A stretch of DNA of 64,000 nt, from contig JAQGOP010000037.1 in NCBI GenBank assembly GCA_028293545.1, positions 1 through 64,000 on the forward strand, in the 5' to 3' direction. A program made the position numbers and the translations under genes. The notes below the pieces were generated by a model. It was not told the DNA's origin. It saw nothing but the letters and a program-made list of their open reading frames with translations, and ran no database searches. This stretch comes from Verrucomicrobiota bacterium. Its GTDB lineage: Bacteria; Verrucomicrobiota; Verrucomicrobiia; Opitutales; Opitutaceae. Below, in pieces: positions 47,493 to 57,031 of this stretch (position 1 is its first letter; every line of letters begins with the position of its first letter).

Positions 47493-48848
47493 CTAACCCG
47501 GCAGCGCCTGGGCCTGCTGGACGATCGGACTGGGCCGGAGCCCGGGCGAGGGCAGGGTGTCAGCGAGGCCCAGGCGACGCGCGGCATTCGCCAACGAAAT
47601 CCACGCGAGCGAAGCCCCGTCGCTTGCCGCTGCCTGCGCGGCCGCGGCGCTGATCACTTCCGGCGAGAGGACGACTTGGGGTTTGGGCAGCAGCTCTTTT
47701 TCGCCGAGGAAAAGCGTCAGCGACGTGCCGAGCAGGCCCAGCCAATCGCCGGGCCGGGCCGGCGCCGCATAGGGCAGGCCGGTCTTTTCGGGCGTCCATT
47801 CCATGAACATGCGGACCTGCTCGTGCAGCTTCGTGAGCTCCGCATCCGCCGTCGCGGCGTTCCAGCGCAGGTTGATCGTCTTCCGTTCCCGGAGTTTCTT
47901 CACGTCCCAGACGCGCAGGACCATCTCGTAATCCGCGTCCGCGCTTCGCAGCGCTCCCGTGAAAATGTAATCCAGGCCGCCCTCGGTCGTGTCGGCGAGC
48001 TGGCGAAGGTTCGCCGTCGTCCACTCCGCTCCCAGCAGCGCATAATAGTGCTGTCTGAACACGCCCACGACCGCGATCGACGAGTAATGCGGTGAAAAAT
48101 AAAACGTCTCCGCCAGCCACAGCGGCAACGCCCGCGTCAGGCGTCCCGCCTCGGTTTCCGGCTTCTGCGTCAACTCGGCCAAGTCACTCACGCCGACCAA
48201 CGCCAGCTGCGTGAAGGCCACCCGGCGCAGTCGCTCGCCTTTCGCCGGGAGAATTTCCGCGGCCAGCGGCTCCAGCCCATAAAACCAAATCGGTTTGCTG
48301 AGGCTCACGAAATTGATCTTGGCCGCATCCAGCACCGGCGCACTGCCCTCGGGCGGCGTGGGCTCGATCGGCGCGACGTCTTTTTGGATCAGCTCGGCGA
48401 TCGCATTCGAAAAACCGTGCAGCCGGTCCTCGAGTTCCGGGCGCTGCAGCGCGAAAAGAATATCGAGGACATGCTGCGCCGCCTCGGCGTGGCGCAGCGC
48501 GAGGTAGGCCTGCAGCAGGTTGAGGCCGGTCGCCGGGCCATGGCGGTCCGCATCGTAGCGCGGCGCCACGAGATCGACGATTTCCCGCACGTGCCCATTC
48601 ATCCCGAGGTCCGCCGAGATCGTGACCAGCACGTCCGCGCGATCGCCTGCTGTCGCCAGCACTTGCTCGTAAATCTCCATCGCGCCGGGCAGGTCCTTCG
48701 CCTCAAGCCGCTCCCGGGCCGTCACCAGCTGCGGCATGACTCCGCCGCCCGACGCCGTGGCCGTGGTCTCGGTCGAAACCTGCACCGGGGTCGGCATCGG
48801 CGCGGAGCCGTTTGGCTTCCTGCCGGAGAGTCGGTCGAAAAATCCCAT
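47493..48848 (-). CDS. Unknown helical-repeat (TPR-like) protein
   Basis: This 451-aa protein was not recognised. The N-terminus MGFFDRLSGRKPNGS is typical of peripheral cytoplasmic proteins. Residues about 42-160 are alternating helices with a TPR-like pattern (LEAKDLPGAMEIYEQVLATAGD). The middle and C-terminal parts are mixed alpha/beta, with no signal peptide or membrane helix. It directly precedes the DAHP synthase gene on the same strand, but a link to aromatic synthesis is not implied. Confidence 0.55.
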   Translation of the reverse strand: MGFFDRLSGRKPNGSAPMPTPVQVSTETTATASGGGVMPQLVTARERLEAKDLPGAMEIYEQVLATAGDRADVLVTISADLGMNGHVREIVDLVAPRYDADRHGPATGLNLLQAYLALRHAEAAQHVLDILFALQRPELEDRLHGFSNAIAELIQKDVAPIEPTPPEGSAPVLDAAKINFVSLSKPIWFYGLEPLAAEILPAKGERLRRVAFTQLALVGVSDLAELTQKPETEAGRLTRALPLWLAETFYFSPHYSSIAVVGVFRQHYYALLGAEWTTANLRQLADTTEGGLDYIFTGALRSADADYEMVLRVWDVKKLRERKTINLRWNAATADAELTKLHEQVRMFMEWTPEKTGLPYAAPARPGDWLGLLGTSLTLFLGEKELLPKPQVVLSPEVISAAAAQAAASDGASLAWISLANAARRLGLADTLPSPGLRPSPIVQQAQALPG

Positions 48849-48885
48849 GGTCCCGAGAAAACCAACGCGACCAAGGCTGGCGACG

Positions 48886-49476
48886 CTAAATCCGGCGCCG
48901 CCGAAAATGGATCAGCAGCGCCGCCACGATTCCCGCCGCATGGGCCAGCGGGACCGTGCGGACGTCCGAGCTGTTGAAGCGGGGAAAGATCGTGGATCCC
49001 GCCGACGACTCCACGACGATCTTCAGCGCCAGCAGCACCAGCACCGCCCACCAAAACCACGGGTCCGTCGGTTTCCTCGCCAGCTGCGTCAGGGCCAGGA
49101 GCGTCAAGGCTCCCGCCGCCAATCCCGAGAGGCCGCCATAGTAGGCGAGGCTTGGATCGAGGATGAGGAGCGCAAGACCGATGATGGCCGGGGCGAGGGC
49201 AAAAAACCACCGTGTGCGGCTTGGAGCGATTCGCTCCGCCCAGATTCCCGCGGGAAGCAGCACTGCCAGGTTCCACGCCAAGTGGCTCGCGCTGAAATGC
49301 ACGAGATTACCCGTCCAGAGCCGCCAGAACTCCCCGCGCACAATGGCGGTGCGGAGATAAACCAATTTCTCCGCGACGGGATCGTCCGTGAAGACCGCGC
49401 CCGCCGCCGCCGCAACGATCAGCGTGGCCCACGGCATTTTTACCGAACGCCAGCGCGCCGGCTTTTGAGATTCCAT
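48886..49476 (-). CDS. Rhombosortase-like rhomboid intramembrane protease
   Basis: From the ATG at 49476 it is 196 aa with about six membrane helices. Rhomboid features are FWRLWTGNLVHFSASHLAWNLA (first helix-loop with conserved Asn), the active-site Ser in YYGGLSGLAAGAL and the His in LAHAAGIVAALLI. The short length and GEFWRLWTG start match the rhombosortase subgroup, which processes GlyGly-CTERM proteins. No protein with such a C-terminal tail is seen in the window. Confidence 0.75.
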   Translation of the reverse strand: MESQKPARWRSVKMPWATLIVAAAAGAVFTDDPVAEKLVYLRTAIVRGEFWRLWTGNLVHFSASHLAWNLAVLLPAGIWAERIAPSRTRWFFALAPAIIGLALLILDPSLAYYGGLSGLAAGALTLLALTQLARKPTDPWFWWAVLVLLALKIVVESSAGSTIFPRFNSSDVRTVPLAHAAGIVAALLIHFRRRRI

Positions 49477-49510
49477 GGGCCTAGCCTTAGGGCGGCCCAA
49501 GCCGACTCAA

Positions 49511-49580
49511 GGTGGAACGCGTTGTCCCCAACGCGTCGAGCGACTCCGCCGGCGTTTAATCGTCGACGGAGCCAAACCGT
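49511..49580. repeat. GCGTTGTCCCCAACGCG-family repeat, copy 2
   Basis: GCGTTGTCCCCAACGCG at 49519-49535 is identical to the block at 32.1 kb. GTCGACGGAGCCAAA at 49562-49576 is the exact reverse complement of the 15-bp block there. The repeat begins GGTGGAAC, matching the inverted right end of the other copy. It lies between the rhombosortase start and the lytic transglycosylase stop. Confidence 0.65.
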
Positions 49581-49634
49581 TCGCCGGGCCCAGCGTCTTC
49601 GACCGCCGTGCTCAGAAGTCCCTCACCCGCGAAC

Positions 49635-50600
49635 TTAGGTTCGCGGCGCGGGCAGCTTTTCCGGTGTCACGCCGGTGCGCACCGCGATCGTCGCACAGAC
49701 TTTCGGCACATACATCCGCGTTTCCGCCGACAGTGCCGGCGAGATCTCTGCGAACGTCTTCGCATTCCGCGAGGCGAGCAATCGCCGCACGCGTCCTTCC
49801 CCGGCATTATACGCGGCGAATGCCAGCGGCCAGTCGCCGAATCTTTCGTGCAGCTTCTTCAAATATCGGGCCGCCGCCCGCGCCGATTTTTCGGCGTCGG
49901 TGCGTTCGTCCGGCAGAAAGGTTTTCAATCCCAGCGCGCGGGCGGTTTCCGGCATGAATTGGAAAAGTCCCTTGGCCCCGACCGGGCTCCGCGCCGCCGG
50001 ATCGAGGGTCGATTCCGACTCCGCCAGCCACGCCAATTCCGGCGGGACACCCTCCGCCGAAAATCCCTTTCGCAGAATCGGCATCAATGCCTCCGCCTGC
50101 GCGGGCTGCGGCCGCGCGCGCATGCGCGCAAGCCAGAGGTCGTAATAGGGAATGCGCACGTTGACCGGCACACCGACTGTCCCGGAGGGCGGTTTCGGCG
50201 GCAGCGCCGACCCCGGGATTTTTCCCGCCGCCTTTGCCGCCTCGATATAATCCAAGCGCACCGTCAGCCAGTCGGCATAATCCTCGTAACCCGGGAGCAC
50301 CCGCAAGGCCGCGAGCGCGGCCTTCGCCTCCGGCTCGAAGCCCACCAAGACTTTCAAATCGTCGTTGTCCAGCGCCTGCTGCAGCCGCGCGGCGAACGAG
50401 TCAAAGCGCTCGCGCGAGGGAAACTCGTACTGTTCCTTCACCTCGTCGGGCGCCAATTGATCGAACAATTCCTTCCCGGCATCGTAGATTTCATCTGGCG
50501 AGGGCAGCTCCGCGCCCGCTGGTGTTTTTGGCGGAGGCTCGGCGGCCAATAATGTCGTCCCCATAAAAACCAGCGCGAAAACTGAAGAGATGCGTCGCAT
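49635..50600 (-). CDS. Exported lytic murein transglycosylase (SLT domain)
   Basis: This enzyme cleaves peptidoglycan glycan strands. From the ATG at 50600 it is 321 aa with a signal peptide (MRRISSVFALVFMGTTLLAAEP). A linker and helical region (to about 170) precede the SLT domain, which has the catalytic Glu in PPELAWLAESESTLDPAARSP, then GAKGLFQFMPETARALG and AFAAYNAGEGRV. There is no LysM or other binding domain. The leader GTCTTCCTCCCC is pure pyrimidine over its last 8 bases. Confidence 0.9.
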   Translation of the reverse strand: MRRISSVFALVFMGTTLLAAEPPPKTPAGAELPSPDEIYDAGKELFDQLAPDEVKEQYEFPSRERFDSFAARLQQALDNDDLKVLVGFEPEAKAALAALRVLPGYEDYADWLTVRLDYIEAAKAAGKIPGSALPPKPPSGTVGVPVNVRIPYYDLWLARMRARPQPAQAEALMPILRKGFSAEGVPPELAWLAESESTLDPAARSPVGAKGLFQFMPETARALGLKTFLPDERTDAEKSARAAARYLKKLHERFGDWPLAFAAYNAGEGRVRRLLASRNAKTFAEISPALSAETRMYVPKVCATIAVRTGVTPEKLPAPRT

Positions 50601-50735
50601 GGGGAGGAAGACCTCGCCCACGTGAACAGGTTGCCCGCTAGTCCGCCAGCTTCGCGGAAGGCGGGTGGAGCGTGTTGTTTGCCTGTTTCCCGTTTGACCC
50701 TGCTTCGACGCGCTCTAAGTAGGACCGCTCCCTCC

Positions 50736-52121
50736 GTGAACCGCGTCCATATCAAGACCTACGGGTGCCAGATGAACGAGCGCGACAGTGAAGCTGTCGC
50801 GGCGATGTTGCGCGCCCGGGGCTATCGGATCGTGGGCAGCGAGGACGACTGCGATGTCCTCCTCCTGAACACGTGCTCCGTCCGCGACGCCGCCGAGCAA
50901 AAAGCCATCGGCAAGGCCGGCAATGTCCTCGCCCGGAAAAAGAAAAACCCGGATTTCGTCCTCGGGATCCTGGGCTGCATGGCGCAAAACCGCGGGGCTG
51001 CGCTGCTCGACCAGCTGCCCGACGTGGACCTCATCGTCGGCACGCAGAAATTTCACCAAGTTCCCGACTACCTGGACAATCTCCGCGCCGCACGCGACGC
51101 CGGTGTCCCATTGGGGGAAACGATCGTCGACATCGCGGAAGAGCCTGGCTCGCAGAACACCATTCGCGACCACGAGCTCGTCGATCGCCAGGTCAACGCG
51201 TTCGTGTCGATCCAGCAGGGCTGCAACATGGATTGCGCGTTCTGCATCGTGCCCAAAACGCGCGGTGACGAGCGGTCGCGCCCGATGGACGACATTGTCG
51301 CCGAGTGCCGGTCGCTGGCCGCCAAGGGCGTGAAAGAAGTCACGCTGCTCGGCCAGATCGTCACGAGCTACGGCCGGCGCGATTACGTGCACACCGGCGG
51401 GATCACTCCCTTCGTGCAACTGCTCGAGCGCGTGCAGGCGATCGACGGCATCGAGCGCATCCGTTTCACGTCGCCCCACCCGCGGGGCTTTAAACAGGAC
51501 CTCGTCGAGGCCTACGGCCGCCTTCCGAAACTGTGCGGCTACGTCCATCTCCCGATGCAGTCCGGGAGCGATCGAATCCTGCGCGCGATGAACCGGCCGT
51601 ACACCCGCGAGCGCTACCGGGAAATCGTGGACGCACTGCGCGCGGTGCGTCCGGACATGTATTTTTCCACGGACGTGATCGTCGGATTCCCCGGCGAGAC
51701 GGACGACGATTTCGCCCAGACACGCGACCTGTTCGAGGCCTGTAATTACGACATGGCCTACGTTTTCAAATATTCGATCCGCACCGGCACGCCGGCGGCG
51801 ACGATGGCGGGCCAGGTTTCCGAGGAGAAAAAAGAGGAGCGAAACCAGGTGTTACTCGACGTGCTCCGCCAGAATTCCGAACGGCGCAACGCCACCCTGG
51901 TGGGCACGGTCGAGGAAGTGCTGGTGGAAGGGCCCGACAAAACCGGAAAGCGTTTCACGGGCCGGACGCGCGGCAACCGCGTGTGCATCTTCGAAGCCGA
52001 TGCGCGGTTGATAGGGTCCTTGGCACTCCTGAAAATCACTCGGGCGAGCGTGAGCAGCCTTTATGGCGAACTCGTGCTGAGCGGGGTCGCCGATGCGACG
52101 GAGCCCACCCTCCCGGCTTAA
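50736..52121 (+). CDS. miaB: tRNA-2-methylthio-N6-dimethylallyladenosine synthase MiaB
   Basis: MiaB adds the methylthio group to i6A37 of tRNA. The GTG at 50736 gives 461 aa. The N-terminal auxiliary-cluster cysteines are in KTYGCQMNERDSE, LLNTCSVRDAAEQK and LGCMAQ. The radical-SAM motif is CNMDCAFCIVP, and a TRAM-like C-terminus follows. The pyrimidine run CGCTCCCTCC precedes the start. It is the first gene of a miaB-membrane protein-gmk cluster. Confidence 0.95.
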   Translation: MNRVHIKTYGCQMNERDSEAVAAMLRARGYRIVGSEDDCDVLLLNTCSVRDAAEQKAIGKAGNVLARKKKNPDFVLGILGCMAQNRGAALLDQLPDVDLIVGTQKFHQVPDYLDNLRAARDAGVPLGETIVDIAEEPGSQNTIRDHELVDRQVNAFVSIQQGCNMDCAFCIVPKTRGDERSRPMDDIVAECRSLAAKGVKEVTLLGQIVTSYGRRDYVHTGGITPFVQLLERVQAIDGIERIRFTSPHPRGFKQDLVEAYGRLPKLCGYVHLPMQSGSDRILRAMNRPYTRERYREIVDALRAVRPDMYFSTDVIVGFPGETDDDFAQTRDLFEACNYDMAYVFKYSIRTGTPAATMAGQVSEEKKEERNQVLLDVLRQNSERRNATLVGTVEEVLVEGPDKTGKRFTGRTRGNRVCIFEADARLIGSLALLKITRASVSSLYGELVLSGVADATEPTLPA

Positions 52122-52164
52122 TTTATCCTCGTCACCAACCTTCGGCCCGCTGTCACTCCCACCC

Positions 52165-52704
52165 ATGTCGCTCTTTCTCGCCACGCTCCTCCCGGGCCTC
52201 TTTTTGGCCGTGCTCGGGGGACTGCTGGCGTCCAACCAATCGATCGTCACGTCGTCGTTGAAAACGCTCCCGCGCTCGCCGACAGCGGCGCTTTTTTTCT
52301 TCGGCGCCGGCGCGGCGTGGTTTGTCTGGGTCGTGTGGCATTCCTCCACCGCCGATAATTTCGACCATCCGATCATCCTGTCGGCGGCGTTTGCCGCCGT
52401 CGCCCTGCTGTCGTTCAAATGCGTGCCTGATTTCCTTGCGGTGCGCGGCCTCTGTGTCCTCGCCCTGCTCATCGCGTGGCACCTGCGCGCTGCGGCGTAC
52501 ATGGAGTATGAAAAACCGCTGCGCCTGCTGATGGTGACCCCGATGTTCCTGGTCGTCGGGCTGGCGCTGTGGCTCGGGGTCCAACCGTATCGCCTGCGTG
52601 ATTTTTTCGAATGGCTCTTCGCCCGCGCCGCGCGCGCGCGGGGCTTGGGCGCGCTGCTGCTGGGTTACGGGGTCGTGCTCGTGGCGGTGGCTTTCACGTA
52701 CTGA
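52165..52704 (+). CDS. Six-helix membrane protein of unknown function
   Basis: The 179-aa protein was not recognised. It has about six hydrophobic segments (residues 2-20, 37-57, 66-85, 92-115, 120-140, 158-178) and short loops, one carrying NFDHP. It lies 43 nt after miaB and 13 nt before gmk in the same direction, so it may be cotranscribed with them. No motif points to a function. Confidence 0.65.
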   Translation: MSLFLATLLPGLFLAVLGGLLASNQSIVTSSLKTLPRSPTAALFFFGAGAAWFVWVVWHSSTADNFDHPIILSAAFAAVALLSFKCVPDFLAVRGLCVLALLIAWHLRAAAYMEYEKPLRLLMVTPMFLVVGLALWLGVQPYRLRDFFEWLFARAARARGLGALLLGYGVVLVAVAFTY

Positions 52705-52717
52705 TCCCGGCGCTGCG

Positions 52718-53320
52718 ATGACTGAGACGCCTGTCCTCCTCGTGGTCGCTGGTCCCGCCGGCTCGGGAAAAAGCACGCTCTGCGATCGACTCGTGGCGGA
52801 AATGCCGAGTTTTTCCCGCGTCGTCACGACCACCACGCGCGCGCCGCGCACGGGCGAAGTCAGTGGCGTCCATTATCATTTCCTGACGCCGGCGGAATTC
52901 GACGAGAAGCTGGCGCAAAACGCCTTCCTCGAATGGGCCTGGGTGCACGGCAACCGCCGTTATGGCACGCTGGCCTCGAGCGTGCTGGATCCGATCAACG
53001 CGGGCCAGAGCCTGGTCATCAGCGTCGACGTCCAAGGCGTGGAGAGTTTCCGGAAAGCCTCCGCGCACTACCCGATGATTGCGCGGCGCATGACGACGGT
53101 GTTCATCATCGTCGACCATGACCGCCTGGTCGCACGCATGCGCGGGCGCGCGCAGGACGACGAAAACGAAATCGCTGGCCGCATGAAGACCGCCGAGCGT
53201 GAACTTCGCGAAGCGGAGAAATTCGATTACGTGATCGAGAGCCGCACCCGCGACGAAGATTTCGCGGCGTTGCTCGAGATCGTGAAGCAAGCGCGAGCGA
53301 AGGCCGCGAAGACTTCGTAG
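52718..53320 (+). CDS. gmk: Guanylate kinase
   Basis: Gmk phosphorylates GMP to GDP. From the ATG at 52718 it is 200 aa with the P-loop AGPAGSGKSTLC (11-22), the GMP-binding region SRVVTTTTRAPRTGEVSGVHYHFL and the lid with RGRAQDDENEIAGRM. A longer frame upstream overlaps the membrane-protein gene and is rejected. It converges on gnd, with a 169-bp palindrome between them. Confidence 0.95.
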   Translation: MTETPVLLVVAGPAGSGKSTLCDRLVAEMPSFSRVVTTTTRAPRTGEVSGVHYHFLTPAEFDEKLAQNAFLEWAWVHGNRRYGTLASSVLDPINAGQSLVISVDVQGVESFRKASAHYPMIARRMTTVFIIVDHDRLVARMRGRAQDDENEIAGRMKTAERELREAEKFDYVIESRTRDEDFAALLEIVKQARAKAAKTS

Positions 53321-53327
53321 GATCGAC

Positions 53328-53496
53328 GTACGGCGCGGTCTCGGACCCGCCTCGGGGAAAACGTAGCGCCACGTCTCCGACTGGCTCGTTCGGATCCAAC
53401 TACAAACCTGCGACGTAGTGTTTGAAACGCGTAACGAGCCAGTCGGAGACTGGCGCTACGTCGATTCCCAGAGGCGGATCGGAGATCGCGCCGTAC
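53328..53496. repeat. 169-bp nested palindrome between gmk and gnd
   Basis: The outer arms 53328-53353 and 53471-53496 match at 23 of 26 positions. The middle arms 53360-53390 and 53433-53461 are near-perfect (one gapped base) and contain GTAGCGCC and CTCCGACTGGC blocks. It fills the gap between two convergent genes and could act as a bidirectional transcription end or a cruciform. The outer arm is related to the hairpin at 23.2 kb. Confidence 0.75.
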
Positions 53497-53509
53497 TTTC
53501 GTTGCAAAC

Positions 53510-55012
53510 TCAGACCTCCAGCTGCGGGCGATTCGCTTTCGGCCAGTCGAGGTGGAAGAACTTCCCGCGCGGCTTGTCGATGCGTTCGTAGGTGTGGGCG
53601 CCGAAATAATCGCGCTGGGCCTGAAGCAGGTTCGCCGGCAACCGCGCCGAACGATAGCTGTCGTAGTAGCAAAGCGCCGAGCTGAACGTCGGCGCCGGGA
53701 CACCGCACTCGGCGGCGAGCGACACGACCTTGCGCCAGTTTTCCTGCGCCTTCTTCACGGTCTTGTTGAAATACGGGTCGAGCAGGAGGTTCGCGAGTTT
53801 CGGATCGCGCGCATAGGCCTCGGTGATTTTCTGCAGGAACGCCGCGCGAATGATGCAGCCGCCGCGCCAGATCTGCGCGATCTCCCCGAAGTTCAGCGTC
53901 CACGAAAATTCCGTCTGCGCCGTGCGCATGAGCTGGAAGCCCTGCGCATACGAGCAGATCTTCGAGCAGTACAGCGCGTCGTGGATCGCGGCCAGCAGCG
54001 CCTTCCTGGAGCCGCGGTATTTTTTCGAGGGACCCTTGAGGATCTTCGCCGCCGCCACGCGCTCGTCCTTGATCGCGGAAATGCAGCGCGCAAAAACCGC
54101 CTCGGCCACCGTCGGTGCCGGCACGCCCATGTCGAGCGCGTTGGTCGACGTCCATTTGCCCGTGCCTTTTTGGCCGGCCGTGTCGAGGACCACGTCCACG
54201 AACGGTTTCTTCGACGACGGGTCCTTCTGCTTGAGGATGTCCGCCGTGATCTCGATCAGGAAACTGTCGAGGATGCCCGCGTTCCACTCGGTGAAGATCG
54301 CGCCCATTTCCGCGGGCTTCAGGCCAAGCAGGCCCTTCATCAACGCGTAAGCCTCACAGATCATCTGCATGTCGCCATACTCGATGCCGTTGTGGACCAT
54401 CTTGACGTAATGCCCGGCGCCGTTGGCGCCGATGTACGTCGTGCAGGGCACGCCACCCACCACCGGCTTCCCGGGAGCTGCGCCGGGAATCGGTTTGCCG
54501 GTCTTGGCGTCAACCTTTGCCGCGATCGCTTCCCAGATTGGTTTCAATTCCTGCCACGAAGCGGGATCGCCGCCGGGCATCAGCGAAGGACCAAAACGCG
54601 CCCCTTCCTCGCCGCCGGAAACGCCTGAGCCGACGAAGCGGAGATTTTTTTCGCGCAGCGCTTTTTCGCGGCGGATCGTATCGGTCCAAAGCGCATTGCC
54701 GCCGTCGATCACGATGTCGCCCGCCTCGAGCAGCGGCACGAGCCCGTCGATTACTGCGTCCGTCGCCTTGCCGGCCTGCACGAGAATCACGATCTTGCGC
54801 GGCTTCGCGATCGAGGTGACAAATTCCTCAAGCGTCTTGGTCCCGACCACGCCGCCCGGCGTGCTGGGATTGTCGGAAACAAACTTGTCGGTCTTTTCCG
54901 TCGTGCGGTTGTAAACCGAAATCTGAAAACCGTGGTCGGCGATGTTCAGCGCGAGGTTCTGACCCATGACGGCGAGGCCGATGAGTCCAATGTCAGAGCG
55001 GGCTTTTGGCAT
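53510..55012 (-). CDS. gnd: 6-phosphogluconate dehydrogenase, decarboxylating
   Basis: Gnd oxidises 6-phosphogluconate to ribulose-5-phosphate and CO2 in the pentose phosphate pathway. The 500-aa product has the cofactor loop [18 protein letters not shown], the YNRTTEKTD segment that favours NADP, the signature [23 protein letters not shown] and the catalytic [19 protein letters not shown]. It is longer than the usual 470-480 aa because of a Gly/Pro-rich insert (about [18 protein letters not shown]) between the domains. The leader ends CTTTTCTCCCT. Confidence 0.96.
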   Translation of the reverse strand: MPKARSDIGLIGLAVMGQNLALNIADHGFQISVYNRTTEKTDKFVSDNPSTPGGVVGTKTLEEFVTSIAKPRKIVILVQAGKATDAVIDGLVPLLEAGDIVIDGGNALWTDTIRREKALREKNLRFVGSGVSGGEEGARFGPSLMPGGDPASWQELKPIWEAIAAKVDAKTGKPIPGAAPGKPVVGGVPCTTYIGANGAGHYVKMVHNGIEYGDMQMICEAYALMKGLLGLKPAEMGAIFTEWNAGILDSFLIEITADILKQKDPSSKKPFVDVVLDTAGQKGTGKWTSTNALDMGVPAPTVAEAVFARCISAIKDERVAAAKILKGPSKKYRGSRKALLAAIHDALYCSKICSYAQGFQLMRTAQTEFSWTLNFGEIAQIWRGGCIIRAAFLQKITEAYARDPKLANLLLDPYFNKTVKKAQENWRKVVSLAAECGVPAPTFSSALCYYDSYRSARLPANLLQAQRDYFGAHTYERIDKPRGKFFHLDWPKANRPQLEV

Positions 55013-55109
55013 AGGGAGAAAAGGCTTCTAAGCCTGCCTCCGTCCAAAAACCACTCTGTTTTTCGCCGCCCGGTAAAATCGCCGCAACGACGCCGCTTTC
55101 GCGGCTAGT

Positions 55110-55451
55110 TCAGCCCTTCTTCGGGGGCGCGGGCGGCGGCGGCGGCAGCACCGGGTTGGTCGCCTGCTTCGCGCCGTAACTGCCCTTGCTGGGGAGAAAG
55201 GGCGCGATCTTGTCGACCAAGGGCGTCAGGAACTTGGGCTCGTTGCGCTCGTAGATCCAGTTGATGCCCACCACGGAAAAGACGATCAGCGCGATCACGG
55301 CCATCACGACCTTGTTCGCCCCGGCGACCTTCTGGAGAATGATGACGACGACCACCAACACCAAAACCGCGATGCCCACCTTCCACCAGAATTCGGGCGG
55401 GACATGCTTGATTTTTTCGAGCGTGGTCGGCGCAACGGCAAGAAAGAGCAT
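55110..55451 (-). CDS. Small two-helix membrane protein, unknown
   Basis: The 113-aa protein has two hydrophobic segments (about residues 23-42 and 47-66), then a polar region and a Pro-rich C-terminus ending PPPPPAPPKKG. The N-terminus (MLFLAVAPTTLEKIKHVPPEFWW) could be a weak anchor. It is not recognised and has no motif. It lies between gnd and a 109-bp element, reading toward gnd. Confidence 0.6.
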   Translation of the reverse strand: MLFLAVAPTTLEKIKHVPPEFWWKVGIAVLVLVVVVIILQKVAGANKVVMAVIALIVFSVVGINWIYERNEPKFLTPLVDKIAPFLPSKGSYGAKQATNPVLPPPPPAPPKKG

Positions 55452-55520
55452 GCGGCAGGACTAACAATCGTCGCCGTCGAGACCAGACGAATCCGCCGAA
55501 CCCAGCCGCTCCCGAAGACT

Positions 55521-55629
55521 GGCCGCAAAGAAGCGCAAGTTTCCGGGGCCTCGGATCGAAATCTCCGCGCGCTTATAAGCGCTCCCAAATCTCCTTTGTA
55601 GCCTCGGAAACTTGCGCTTCTTTGCGGCC
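55521..55629 (+). repeat. 109-bp TIR element, copy A
   Basis: The termini are 25-bp perfect inverted repeats starting GGCCGCAAAGAAGCGCAAGT. The interior holds the perfect palindrome GCGCTTATAAGCGC in the centre. Copy B at 57.0 kb is the same element in reverse orientation (98 of 109 bases match after inversion, counted by hand). It has no coding capacity and is intergenic. Confidence 0.85.
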
Positions 55630-55691
55630 AATTCTCCGAGCGGCGGTGCGCCCTGAACATGGCAATTAACAAACCCGCTTTGGGCGGCGGA

Positions 55692-56942
55692 TCAGGACCA
55701 CGGATAAAACGGCGCGACGTATCCGACCGGGAAATCCGTGATCTCCGCGGGCAGTTCGACAAAGCCATCCGTGCCCACCAATCCGCCGAAATCCCCCGAA
55801 GTATTGCTCGGATCCGGCGTCGCCTGGCGCTCACCGAGCGGCCCGCTGCGCAGCTTTACCGGCAGGAGGTAGGCCAGCTTCGGGCGAAAGGTCACGGGGC
55901 AGGCGAGAGCCGCGGTCACAGGCCGGGGCACCGACGCGCCCGAGGCGCCAGCCAGCGCCGGCAGGACATAGCGGTGAAGGCAGGTGTACGACGAAACCGG
56001 ATTTCCCGGCAGCGCGAAAATGGGTTTCCCCTCCGGGCTCACGCCAAACCACATGGGTTTGCCCGGTCGCTGGCCCACGCCATGGAAAATCTTCCTCATG
56101 CCTTGGGCATCCAGTTCCGCCGGCAACAAATCGAATTTTCCCTTCGAAACCCCGCCGCTGATCAGCACCACGTCGAATTCCGCGATGATGTGCCACAGCA
56201 TGTGCTCAAGCTCGTGACGCATGTCGTGCACGTGAAACCTCTCGACCCAAGGGTAGCCGGCGAGGTGCAACGCCGCGCGCAGCGCATGGTCATTGCTCCG
56301 CCGCACTTGGTGCGGCGCCACTGCGTCGCCGACCTCGACCAGCTCGTCGCCCGAAGCGACCACCGCGATCTTCGGTCGCGCACTCACGGTCAGCTGCGTC
56401 GCGCCAATGGCGGCGGCGACGGCAATCTCGCGTCCCGTGATGCGCGTGCCGGCCGGAACGATCAGCTCGCCCTGGCGATGATCGCTGCCTCGGCGGTGCA
56501 CCGATTGGCCGGGCTTCGCCGCGGACGCCGACGCGAGCACCGTCATCTTCCCGTCTTCACTTTTCGTGTCCTCGTAAGGAATCACGCAATCGGCGCCTTC
56601 GGGCAGGACGGCACCGGTCATGACTTCCACGCAGGCATCGGTTGAAGCTCCCAGCTTGAAGGGTCGCATGCCGGCCGCCTGCGTGGCTTCGATGCGAAAC
56701 TCCCGGCGCTGCGCGGACAAATCGGCGGCCCGCAGTGCATAGCCATCCATCGTCACGCGGTCGAAGGGCGGGAGGTCGCGGTCCCCGCGAAGGTCGCTGC
56801 GCAGCACGCGTCCATGAGCATCGGCCAGCGCGCATTCCTCGCTGCCGAAACGCGGCAGCGCCTCGCGGATCAATTTCTCGGCTTCGGCCGGCGTCAGCAT
56901 CGCCGTCAACTTATTGGCCGCGCCAGGTGCGAACTTGCTCAT
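55692..56942 (-). CDS. moeA: Molybdopterin molybdenumtransferase MoeA
   Basis: MoeA inserts molybdate into molybdopterin during molybdenum-cofactor synthesis. The 416-aa product has the domain-III N-terminal region DRDLPPFDRVTMDGYALR, the central MoeA-like fold with VASGDELVEVGD, SGGVSKGKFDLLP and FALPGNPVSS signatures, and a C-terminal beta domain. No other Moco gene or molybdoenzyme is nearby. Two inverted copies of a 109-bp repeat flank it, at 62 bp and 90 bp distance. Confidence 0.94.
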   Translation of the reverse strand: MSKFAPGAANKLTAMLTPAEAEKLIREALPRFGSEECALADAHGRVLRSDLRGDRDLPPFDRVTMDGYALRAADLSAQRREFRIEATQAAGMRPFKLGASTDACVEVMTGAVLPEGADCVIPYEDTKSEDGKMTVLASASAAKPGQSVHRRGSDHRQGELIVPAGTRITGREIAVAAAIGATQLTVSARPKIAVVASGDELVEVGDAVAPHQVRRSNDHALRAALHLAGYPWVERFHVHDMRHELEHMLWHIIAEFDVVLISGGVSKGKFDLLPAELDAQGMRKIFHGVGQRPGKPMWFGVSPEGKPIFALPGNPVSSYTCLHRYVLPALAGASGASVPRPVTAALACPVTFRPKLAYLLPVKLRSGPLGERQATPDPSNTSGDFGGLVGTDGFVELPAEITDFPVGYVAPFYPWS

Positions 56943-57031
56943 CGGTCAGTGGGGGTGGGGCCATCGGATGATTTTTTTCGCAGCGTGGTGCGGACAAAGG
57001 AAAAGACGAGGCTTCTCTCCGCCTGCGAGTT

